Source of the DNA: Prevotella sp. UBA6994
GTDB lineage: Bacteria > Bacteroidota > Bacteroidia > Bacteroidales > Bacteroidaceae
DNA length: 64,000 nucleotides
Direction of reading: 5' to 3'
Assembly: GCA_002449845.1 (NCBI GenBank)
Contig: DJXW01000001.1
Span: 1 to 64,000, forward strand
Part shown: in pieces, positions 50,790 through 58,662 of the stretch
How the letters are laid out: each line of letters opens with the position of its first letter
Position numbering within the stretch: position 1 is the stretch's first letter
Notes under the pieces: generated by a model
Seen by the model: the letters and a program-made list of their open reading frames with translations, nothing else
What the model was told of the DNA's origin: nothing
Database searches by the model: none
Position numbers and translations under genes: made by a program

Positions 50790-51386
50790 TTATTCAAATC
50801 TCACAATTGCCTTACGCACCACTTTCCATACGCCACCTTCCTTGGCAGCGGTACCCTCCTCCTCCGTGATAATATGTCGTGGATATTGGGCAGTACTACC
50901 TTTTACCTTGCACACAGGTTTGATAAACTGGGAAACGCTGATCATGGCTGTGGCAATGGCATCATTGGAATCGAGAATGACAAAACTGCCATTATGGTCG
51001 TCGGATGTGGTGAGCTGGTAGATACTTTTCCCGATTTGCTCTCGTGGAGAAATACTGGGGAAAGAGCCATCTACAGAGGGAGCCGCCAAGTACCAGGTCT
51101 TGGAAGGAGAAGAAACAGAAGTTGGCGAACCAAGATGAGGTTCGTCAACTTGTACGTTTTCAGAAAGAGTAACAGGCTCCATGTTTATCGTTGTGGGAGC
51201 TATCTTTTCTTCTTCCACTATCTCTTTTTTGCAGGATTGTTTCTCTAACGATTCTATACGCTTCTCCAACTCCTCGATACGTTTAGCCAATGTTCGCACA
51301 CGATCTTCCAACAAACTCGTGGCATGATCAGGATTTTCATTCTGGTCAGCACCTTTGTTGAACATATTCGAAAACATATTTGCCAT
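50790..51386 (-). CDS. Coiled-coil protein of the vWA/tubulin/SrfB cluster
   Basis: A 198-residue protein without signal peptide. Residues about 22-60 form a clear coiled coil with heptads of Leu/Ile (LEDRVRTLAKRIEELEKRIESLE). The rest (about 95-198) is predicted beta/alpha and includes TWYLAAPSVDGSF and YQLTTSDDHNGSFVI. It starts 9 bases after the SrfB-like stop and is co-transcribed. It could be an adaptor or oligomerisation factor for the two NTPases. The first residues (MANMFSNMFNKG) are amphipathic and may touch the membrane. No known family was recognised. Confidence 0.62.
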   Translation of the reverse strand: MANMFSNMFNKGADQNENPDHATSLLEDRVRTLAKRIEELEKRIESLEKQSCKKEIVEEEKIAPTTINMEPVTLSENVQVDEPHLGSPTSVSSPSKTWYLAAPSVDGSFPSISPREQIGKSIYQLTTSDDHNGSFVILDSNDAIATAMISVSQFIKPVCKVKGSTAQYPRHIITEEEGTAAKEGGVWKVVRKAIVRFE

Positions 51387-51395
51387 AACGATACC

Positions 51396-54300
51396 TTACA
51401 TTAAGTTTTCAATCAAGTTGTCACGAATACTTCCGATAATAGGATAGAAGAATACGGTGTCTTCGATAGGATCACTGCCATTCTTGTCTTCGGCGTTCTT
51501 ATTGACAAAGTTCCAACCATTGATGAGATGATGGTCCAAATCTTTATTGACCAATTCCTTGAAACGAGTCAGCGACTTATTATCCACGAGGAATCGCTCT
51601 ACCACATGTATCTGGTCGCAAAGGTTACAGAAGAAATCGTTGAACTTCTTCACCTCATTGACAATCTTGGCACGAATCTCTGGTGAAGCCATATCATCGT
51701 AAGTAAGTTTTTCCTTGTCAATCATGGAGTAGTTGAACTTCAACGTGCTGTCGAAATCGTCAAGCAATTTATTCAGTTCCGACACATTATTGCAACCACT
51801 TGGTTCTCTCACTTCCATCAATGCGCCACGACAAGTAATTTGCTTGGGTTCGTTCTTCTCCATCACTACAGAGAAGCCGTCAACACCATATTTCTCATCG
51901 TAAACTCGCTCGAACACAGCTTGCGTAATCAAGTCGAGGTCGCGATTTGTTCCCACGATATCCAACACCTTGGAACCAGTTCCACTGAACATCACCGAAC
52001 GAGGCTTGTCCAATCCACGGTGTTTCATCACACGCGCCACATAATATATTAATGTGACATAGAAATAGATGAACACAATCTTACGGGTACCGTCTTCGTT
52101 CAGGCGCATGTTGTAAGAGAACACATCGTTACCCGCAACAGCTTGGTTGTTGATGACAGAGAAGAGGAACGTATTGATGTCTTCGCTCTTTCTCTTGCTG
52201 GTAATGTCGTCGAGGATTCCATTGAGTTCTCCGTAACGCTCATCATCAGCATCAAACAATCGCTTGAAGTAATCCACATACTTGATAAGCATGGGGTTGG
52301 AATCGCCATGAGGCACTTCAGAGAATCCGTCTCCAAACAATACATTTGCGGCAAAGCGGAAAGAAGTAAGCACGGTGGGCTGTTGGGCATTGCTCTCGAA
52401 AATCACCACGTCGCTCGTTCCACCACCGATGTCTATACTTGCCACATTGGAAGCAGAACCACGGAACTTGCTGGAACTCTTGTAGAAATAATATGGAGCC
52501 ACTGACTCAGGCATTTGAATGACGTTGTTCTCAGTAACGTTCACTCCAAACACCTCATGGAACGTCTTTTCCCACATCTCACCCAACTTGCGAATATTGC
52601 CAACCTTCATAGACAATGGATAGAACCAAACCAATCTTGTCTTGGTAATATCACCATTCTCAAGCAACACTTTCGTGCGCATCAGTTGAGCCAACTCGGT
52701 AAGATAAGCACGGACACGCTTTGAAGTAGCCATCTCGGTTGACCATTTCAAGTTGGCAACAATGCGGTTTCCATATCCACTACTCTCCTTTTCATAGATA
52801 AAAGGAATATTCGCATCACCCAATGCCACAATCGTATCAACGTTTTCTGCATCGAGTCTTTCACATTCAGAAAGCACGGTGCGTTGTGGGAAACCATAGC
52901 TCTCGCCAATTGTCTTGGGCAAGAACTCCTGTTTCATGAACACATCATAAAGGTTTTGCTCACCATTATATAAGGTAGCGATCAATCGTTCACGGGCAAC
53001 GGAGTTGAGATGTATAGGTTCTGGCATATTGCCCGACTTCATACACTCCAAGTGAGAGTTGGTTGTTCCGAAGTCAACGGCAAACGTAAATGCTTCGTGT
53101 CCTGGGATATAATCGTTCCAACGAGGACAAACCACACCTTCAGCCACCCTACTGCCACGATCATCCGTAAGCGTAATGTCGATGAAATCAAACTCCGAAT
53201 TTAATTTATAATAGCAAGAGCCGACACGTCTTTCCGACTTCAAGCTACGTTCACGTGCCAGCACCTGGTCGTCTTTCACTTGGTTGAGATAACCATTCTT
53301 GAAGAACGAAAGCGACAGACTGTAATTTTGCAACAATCCTAATGCACGGTCAACCAACTGCACATTGTATTGATTGCCTTGTATGGTACGTACGAATGGG
53401 AATATGCTGATGGCAAACGGAACCGTAATGAAATAGCCACGGTTGTTAGCTACATCGTATCTCAAATCAGCATTGCGAGCCGCTACGTAATTACGTTCCA
53501 ACTTGATAAACTTACCTTGTTTCTGAACGGGAATACGCAGGATAACCTGAACGGTCTCGGTTGTTCCCACTTGATTGTGAATCAATTCAAACTTGGGTCT
53601 TCCTCCTATCGTTCCCCACAGGTCTGACACATTGAAGTACTTGAAGAACAAAGGCTTCAAAGGTAACACGAAGTCGCAATCATCCGTATCAGTAGAACCA
53701 ATGGAAAGGTTTCCATCGAAGAAACAATCACGGTCAATGGAATAATCCAACTTGATCAATGAAGGCTGGAATAAATCATCATCCGTCAACCAAGGATATT
53801 GGTGGGTGGTGGCAGGTAAGACACGCTTATCTGGTGAAACGGCATAATCGTCAGGAGTGATGACCGTAGAATCATCCCAAGGACTGGAGATGTAGATAAA
53901 CGGATCAGTCTGCGGAGCATTGAGATGGTTCTGCAATACAAGTGGCAAACGCTCGTTCACCTCTCTTGATGGCACAATCATGAAATCACTGGCGGCAATA
54001 GATGTTTCTATATCTTGCGCACGTACACAATAGAAAGGAACGCCAAGTGCTTGAATGCCCTCTTCCATCTTAGTGAAATTGGCATCTAAGAATGTCTTTG
54101 CCTTCTCGATATTCTCATAATCGTATGCAGTAGGGTTGCCCACTTCCTTGATAATCTCGTCTTGCAACTTAGGTGCCAACAAGAGGAAGTTGGTAATCAG
54201 ATAACCATTCACCTCGCCACACCATTTCTTCAAGTCGGGATAAGCTGTGAAGAGAGCATAGATATATTTGATGAACTTCGGCGCACGTTTATATAAAGGT

Positions 54301-54869
54301 CGCCATATATCAAAGAGATTCACGTTTTGTTCTACGGGAATGGGAAACACCCCTTCCTTGGCATTGGGAGTGGCCATGAACAAGGTGACAGGAGAAGTGG
54401 AACCCAACACTTGATTTCCATAAACGAGGAAATACAGACGATCCATCTTGTCAAAGTTGAATGCCTCCTTATCTTGTTCAAGGAACATCTCTATCGTTTC
54501 ACCAAGTAGTTTATGCTGGGGAGATTCCTTGAGCATGTCTAATTGAGTGGCACGGTTCCATTCCACGATGCGCAACTGATTACGCATTTCACCGAAGTTG
54601 AAAAACAGCTGAGCCACGTCAAAAGCATTGGCAACCAGTTTCTCATCCATAGCCTCTCCCTGCAAGGAAGCGTTCATGGAAAGACGCTTAAAAGCATTTT
54701 TCACCAAGTCCATCTGTGCAAATGGTGAAGGAATGGCTGTGCGTGGTTGTTGCGACAACCCACCATTGGGGTCGTCTATCATGTCTATTTCGTCTGCATT
54801 GTACTGGCTTGTCAATGGAATCCAGCCTTCGCCAGTAGTTTTATTGTTGTATGAAAGAATTTTGCTCAC
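51396..54869 (-). CDS. SrfB-like actin/Hsp70-fold (ASKHA) ATPase
   Basis: A 1157-residue protein without signal peptide. The first about 590 residues are a mixed alpha/beta region of unknown fold. The ATPase core then has phosphate-1 FAVDFGTTNSHLE (about 597-609), phosphate-2 ASIDIGGGTSDVVIFE (about 808-823) and an adenosine-like loop MFSGTGSKVLDIVG (about 961), the order of Hsp70/actin/sugar kinase proteins. Overall length and these motifs fit the virulence-factor SrfB family best. Such proteins are of unknown mechanism; they may form ATP-driven filaments or act as chaperones. It lies between a tubulin-like gene and a coiled-coil gene, with gaps of 42 and 9 bases. Confidence 0.75.
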   Translation of the reverse strand: MSKILSYNNKTTGEGWIPLTSQYNADEIDMIDDPNGGLSQQPRTAIPSPFAQMDLVKNAFKRLSMNASLQGEAMDEKLVANAFDVAQLFFNFGEMRNQLRIVEWNRATQLDMLKESPQHKLLGETIEMFLEQDKEAFNFDKMDRLYFLVYGNQVLGSTSPVTLFMATPNAKEGVFPIPVEQNVNLFDIWRPLYKRAPKFIKYIYALFTAYPDLKKWCGEVNGYLITNFLLLAPKLQDEIIKEVGNPTAYDYENIEKAKTFLDANFTKMEEGIQALGVPFYCVRAQDIETSIAASDFMIVPSREVNERLPLVLQNHLNAPQTDPFIYISSPWDDSTVITPDDYAVSPDKRVLPATTHQYPWLTDDDLFQPSLIKLDYSIDRDCFFDGNLSIGSTDTDDCDFVLPLKPLFFKYFNVSDLWGTIGGRPKFELIHNQVGTTETVQVILRIPVQKQGKFIKLERNYVAARNADLRYDVANNRGYFITVPFAISIFPFVRTIQGNQYNVQLVDRALGLLQNYSLSLSFFKNGYLNQVKDDQVLARERSLKSERRVGSCYYKLNSEFDFIDITLTDDRGSRVAEGVVCPRWNDYIPGHEAFTFAVDFGTTNSHLECMKSGNMPEPIHLNSVARERLIATLYNGEQNLYDVFMKQEFLPKTIGESYGFPQRTVLSECERLDAENVDTIVALGDANIPFIYEKESSGYGNRIVANLKWSTEMATSKRVRAYLTELAQLMRTKVLLENGDITKTRLVWFYPLSMKVGNIRKLGEMWEKTFHEVFGVNVTENNVIQMPESVAPYYFYKSSSKFRGSASNVASIDIGGGTSDVVIFESNAQQPTVLTSFRFAANVLFGDGFSEVPHGDSNPMLIKYVDYFKRLFDADDERYGELNGILDDITSKRKSEDINTFLFSVINNQAVAGNDVFSYNMRLNEDGTRKIVFIYFYVTLIYYVARVMKHRGLDKPRSVMFSGTGSKVLDIVGTNRDLDLITQAVFERVYDEKYGVDGFSVVMEKNEPKQITCRGALMEVREPSGCNNVSELNKLLDDFDSTLKFNYSMIDKEKLTYDDMASPEIRAKIVNEVKKFNDFFCNLCDQIHVVERFLVDNKSLTRFKELVNKDLDHHLINGWNFVNKNAEDKNGSDPIEDTVFFYPIIGSIRDNLIENLM

Positions 54870-54911
54870 TTTCTTTTTGTTTTACCGTTGTTAAAAGAAT
54901 GACGTAAACGA

Positions 54912-56456
54912 TTATACGAAAGAGTTGAATTTGTCATCAACCAACTTATCAAGTGTCTCATCCAATAGGTCAAGCAACTTCAATGCAACTTTGTCTGTAC
55001 CGTATTTAGATGATTTTGTGGCTTGTTGCGAAGCTTTATTGAGAGCAGAAAGCATGGATTTGTAATCGATGGTAGATTTAAACAATCCGCTCTTAGGTGC
55101 TATTCCCACCAAGCTGTCACTCAACTTATCTGTATCAAGATTGAATGGGGTGAAACTACGCTGATTGGCTTTCAGTTCCTTCAACCATTGACGATAGCCC
55201 ACATAGAAATCGGCAGTCAACGTATTGAAGAATGAGGTAGATAAGAATCCATTATTGATAACTGGTTTATCTTGGGTATAACCTCTACCGATGTCAGCTT
55301 TCAATTGGTTGGTAATATACATGTAAGCCAAATGGAACTTGATCATCTGTCGGTTCACCAATGCACGTGTCTGCAAACCGAAGTCCATCAATCCCAAAGT
55401 TCTCTTATCGTATCCCAGACCAAACTCCTTGTAAATAGGATTCTGCGCGTTTCCTCCTACGGTCTGCAATTGGTCGTTGGGGATAGACAAGAAATCCAAT
55501 ATTGACAAAGCTCCCACATACTCCACCAAATGAGCATCGTTTCGCTGACCGTTGTTACCTGGGTCATTGAAATAGGGATTGCTCGGCACTTGGTCGCCCA
55601 AGTAATAACAAGCATTGATCTTTGACAATGGAAGGTCCACACCGTTCTGGCGCAATCCCGTCAGGTTGTCGTGATAATAGAACAATGCCGACTTGGTCTT
55701 GGAAATAAAGTCGCCACGGGAGATAGGACTATTGTCATCTTGCTGCACATTGAAATAGGGCAATACGGTCAATGCTCCAATACGCGCATCACGCAAGTCA
55801 CCACGATTGTTGATTTGAGTATTGTTACCCGCATTGCGAATGTTTTTCACGATAATAGGATAACCCGCAGCTCCCGTTCCACCAAAAATAGAACTCACCA
55901 CGAAGATACGGTCGTTCTTTTGGAATACGTTGGAGAACTGGCGGAACTCTTCTGAATCCTTAAACTGATTCAATGCCACACTTCCAATGTTAGGACTACC
56001 CACGAAACCTATGTCCATCTTGGTGTTCAACTGGTAATTAGAGAACATCATGGAGCATAATGCTTGGTTGCCCGTATCTAACGTAGAATAGTTGATGAAG
56101 TCTTGGAACTTCTTCGACTCAATCGCTCCCATGTTGAAAAGGAAGGTGTCACTCAGGTTTGAGCCATTGGGAAGGATGTCTGACAACGTAGAAATCTTCA
56201 CGGAGAAGAATCCCTTGGGAACATCCACCTGCTCATCATATAATTGTCTGCGTATCTGTTTGTACCAACGCATCAAATTGTCTGTACGCTTGAGGTCTTC
56301 GTTGGCTTTATGAGGATCCACAACGATAGGAATAATCTCAAGTGGCATGGGCTGACCAGCCTCATTCAAAGGATGAATGCCAGCGGCACATTGCATAATG
56401 AGTGGTCGCATGACTCGCGAACCCGTACCGCCTACTAAGAACAGAAATAATCTCAC
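54912..56456 (-). CDS. Tubulin/FtsZ-like GTPase (Tubulin_2-type)
   Basis: A 514-residue protein. It starts with MRLFLFLVGGTGSRVMRPLI, with the T1-like loop GGTGS at 9-13. The second nucleotide loop is IFGGTGAAGYPII (residues 190-202), comparable to the tubulin/FtsZ signature GGGTG(S/T)G. The position of this second motif near residue 190 is later than in FtsZ, because of an inserted region after the first loop. The C-terminal half (about 300-514) is mostly helical. It matches what is annotated as tubulin-like in Prevotella genomes. Whether it polymerises is unknown. It follows the four-helix membrane gene by 39 bases. Confidence 0.75.
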   Translation of the reverse strand: MRLFLFLVGGTGSRVMRPLIMQCAAGIHPLNEAGQPMPLEIIPIVVDPHKANEDLKRTDNLMRWYKQIRRQLYDEQVDVPKGFFSVKISTLSDILPNGSNLSDTFLFNMGAIESKKFQDFINYSTLDTGNQALCSMMFSNYQLNTKMDIGFVGSPNIGSVALNQFKDSEEFRQFSNVFQKNDRIFVVSSIFGGTGAAGYPIIVKNIRNAGNNTQINNRGDLRDARIGALTVLPYFNVQQDDNSPISRGDFISKTKSALFYYHDNLTGLRQNGVDLPLSKINACYYLGDQVPSNPYFNDPGNNGQRNDAHLVEYVGALSILDFLSIPNDQLQTVGGNAQNPIYKEFGLGYDKRTLGLMDFGLQTRALVNRQMIKFHLAYMYITNQLKADIGRGYTQDKPVINNGFLSTSFFNTLTADFYVGYRQWLKELKANQRSFTPFNLDTDKLSDSLVGIAPKSGLFKSTIDYKSMLSALNKASQQATKSSKYGTDKVALKLLDLLDETLDKLVDDKFNSFV

Positions 56457-56495
56457 CTTGTAAATATTATTTTAGAAGATAAAACCATCAACAAA

Positions 56496-56942
56496 TTACT
56501 CTGGAATTGGAGTGTGACGACAATTAGACGACCACCAACGCATTGAGAATGAGGCAATGATGAAAAGTACAGCCTCTACTGCCATGTTGACAACACAGAA
56601 ACTAAAGAGTTGGGCGGAGAAATCTACACCGTCACTTGAGAAAATATTGTTTGGGTAAATATAATTCACTACAGCAGATAATACGACAGCTACACCGAGC
56701 ACCACTAACCAATGGTACCAACGAGAGAAACTTACAGAATTGATGGCGTAATAGAATATTCCGGCGGAAGCCCATGCAATAACGGTGGTTACTATGGCTA
56801 CCACGAAATAAAGGTTTTGGTTATACATCTCGTTTGAGAACTCGCGTTCATAATAAAGCGACTCAAAAACCTTGGTGGAAAATACCAAGAACAACAATGT
56901 AATAACAAGTCCTGCAATCAATAAGATTAAATTCTTCTTCAT
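56496..56942 (-). CDS. Four-helix membrane protein of the cluster
   Basis: A 148-residue protein with four hydrophobic helices at about 3-22, 44-66, 75-95 and 108-133. The longer loops (about 23-43 and 96-107) probably lie on one side. The basic and aromatic tail (MRWWSSNCRHTPIPE) would be on the other. No family was recognised. It starts eight bases after the vWA-like lipoprotein stop and precedes the tubulin-like gene. It may anchor the cytosolic NTPases to the membrane. Confidence 0.65.
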   Translation of the reverse strand: MKKNLILLIAGLVITLLFLVFSTKVFESLYYEREFSNEMYNQNLYFVVAIVTTVIAWASAGIFYYAINSVSFSRWYHWLVVLGVAVVLSAVVNYIYPNNIFSSDGVDFSAQLFSFCVVNMAVEAVLFIIASFSMRWWSSNCRHTPIPE

Positions 56943-56950
56943 TTTATCTG

Positions 56951-58459
56951 TTATTTTTTAAAGTTCATTTCCAGTTCGAAATAATAGGGATTCTGTTTCG
57001 AATTTTTCTTGTAACTATTGTAAATACCTTGCATGAGATATTTCAAGCCAAAGGTGGTTTGCGAGAAATTGCCAACGCCCACATTGGTATCATCATCACT
57101 TGAAGTTTCTTCTATCCAAGAAGGCAAGTTGTTCAGCAACTTAATCTCAACATGTTGGTCGTTTTTGATTTCGTTCATGCCAAGAATGAATATATGGGTG
57201 GCACTTCCTATATATTTCTTCTCTGCTGGTGTGATGTCGTTTTTGTTGATTTCGCGGATTTCCTTGATTTCCAATTTATCATCCGAATCAATCTGGTAAT
57301 TCTTCACGTCTGTGAGATAATCCTTGTCAATGAGCATTCCACTCAAATCAACTGCCAAAGCCAAGCGGATGTCGCCTGAATTACGGTCAACCTCCATGTC
57401 AGTAAGGTCTTTGATTTGTGTGTCTTTTCCATGTTCGGGAGCAAATCTTCCACGAATATCGGGATTACTCAACATGAATGAATAATATGGTTTATACACA
57501 TCATCCGTTTCAAAAAGATACATGTTCTCATATCCTTTCAGTTCGCTGAAGTTGCTGAAAGGAAGGTAGTTCTTGTCTTTGGTCAGTCTCACGATGTTTT
57601 GGTTTGAACCAACAACGACAATATAATATGGGCGACGACCCGTATAGCTCTTTCCACCCTTTGGTGAGTTGTAGCAATAATAAGGACCAGAGAAACTACC
57701 ATTCATCTTCACGATCAACATGGCTTTATCCTGTACTTGCTTCTTAAACACTGCGTTTGCCATTCCTTGTGCTTCGGCAAACACTTTTTGTGGGTTGATA
57801 CCAATCATGTCTTTCGTTGAATAGATCATGTCTGAAACAAGAATGCTCAGTTCGTCTTCGCCAGTCTTGTCAAGCAGTTGGGTAAAGATAGCTCCGAAAT
57901 CGGTATAGCTGGGGTCACCAATGCCCTTGGTTGCCTCGAAGATATTGGTATCGGATATAAACTTGGAGAATCCATCGGGGTAAGCGTTGATAGAACTGTT
58001 TACCACATAGATTTTATTGTCTTCGTTGTTACCTGGCAAATTGTTCAGCATTTGCACGATGGCAGCCTTAAACGAACCATCACCATTGGGAGAATCGTAT
58101 GGAGTCATCGAACCAGAACGTTCCAGATAGAAATTCACGTTCATGTATTCCTTTCCGCCAATCCCTACAAATTGTATTTCTTTTGATGGTCTGCGGCGTT
58201 CAAAGAAATCTTGAATGTATTCCTTTACTCCCTGAATGCTGATATTGTCGTCATCGAATAAAAAGCGAAAGTTTGCTTTCTGCGAATCCAAATATTTCTC
58301 TATTTCAACCCAATCGTCTCTGTCTATTGTCTGGTCATTGTCTGCCAATTCCAACAACAGACGGTTAAACTCCTTGGTGTGATTGTCTTTACAACTCGTA
58401 ACCAACACAAAGATGGAAATAAATGCTGCGATAAAAGTAGTTCTACTGATACGATTCAT
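56951..58459 (-). CDS. vWA-like lipoprotein heading the cluster
   Basis: A 502-residue lipoprotein. The signal peptide ends in LVTSC, with Cys23 as lipidation site. Residues about 100-320 match a von Willebrand A fold. The metal-site first motif is LERSGSM (113-118; Glu replaces the usual Asp of DxSxS), Thr176 lies in SYTDFGAIF, and Asp200 in ILVSDM. So the MIDAS is nearly intact. The C-terminal part (about 330-502) is beta-rich and uncharacterised. As the first gene of the cluster it would act outside the inner membrane, perhaps sensing or binding a partner, while the tubulin-like and actin-like NTPases act inside. A -7 box TATTTTTG is at 58494-58501. Confidence 0.7.
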   Translation of the reverse strand: MNRISRTTFIAAFISIFVLVTSCKDNHTKEFNRLLLELADNDQTIDRDDWVEIEKYLDSQKANFRFLFDDDNISIQGVKEYIQDFFERRRPSKEIQFVGIGGKEYMNVNFYLERSGSMTPYDSPNGDGSFKAAIVQMLNNLPGNNEDNKIYVVNSSINAYPDGFSKFISDTNIFEATKGIGDPSYTDFGAIFTQLLDKTGEDELSILVSDMIYSTKDMIGINPQKVFAEAQGMANAVFKKQVQDKAMLIVKMNGSFSGPYYCYNSPKGGKSYTGRRPYYIVVVGSNQNIVRLTKDKNYLPFSNFSELKGYENMYLFETDDVYKPYYSFMLSNPDIRGRFAPEHGKDTQIKDLTDMEVDRNSGDIRLALAVDLSGMLIDKDYLTDVKNYQIDSDDKLEIKEIREINKNDITPAEKKYIGSATHIFILGMNEIKNDQHVEIKLLNNLPSWIEETSSDDDTNVGVGNFSQTTFGLKYLMQGIYNSYKKNSKQNPYYFELEMNFKK

Positions 58460-58580
58460 ATATTTTTGACGTTGTCTTATACGATAATGGTTGCAAAAAT
58501 ACTAAAAATCATTGAATTATTAAACTAATTCGCAAGTTTTAATATAAAACATCTTAAAAGATTACAAACTTTTAAGATAA

Positions 58581-58624
58581 AAAAGCCAAACCTATGCTCT
58601 GGACAAGCCATATCATAGGTTTGG
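58581..58624 (-). terminator. Intrinsic terminator of the TonB-receptor gene
   Basis: On the minus strand an 11-bp perfect stem (58614-58624 with 58586-58596) is followed by CTTTTTTAT. It separates the receptor transcript from the vWA-led cluster, whose promoter lies just downstream. Confidence 0.9.
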
Positions 58625-58662
58625 ACTAAATAAACGTATTATTTATATGAGACAAATATGAA

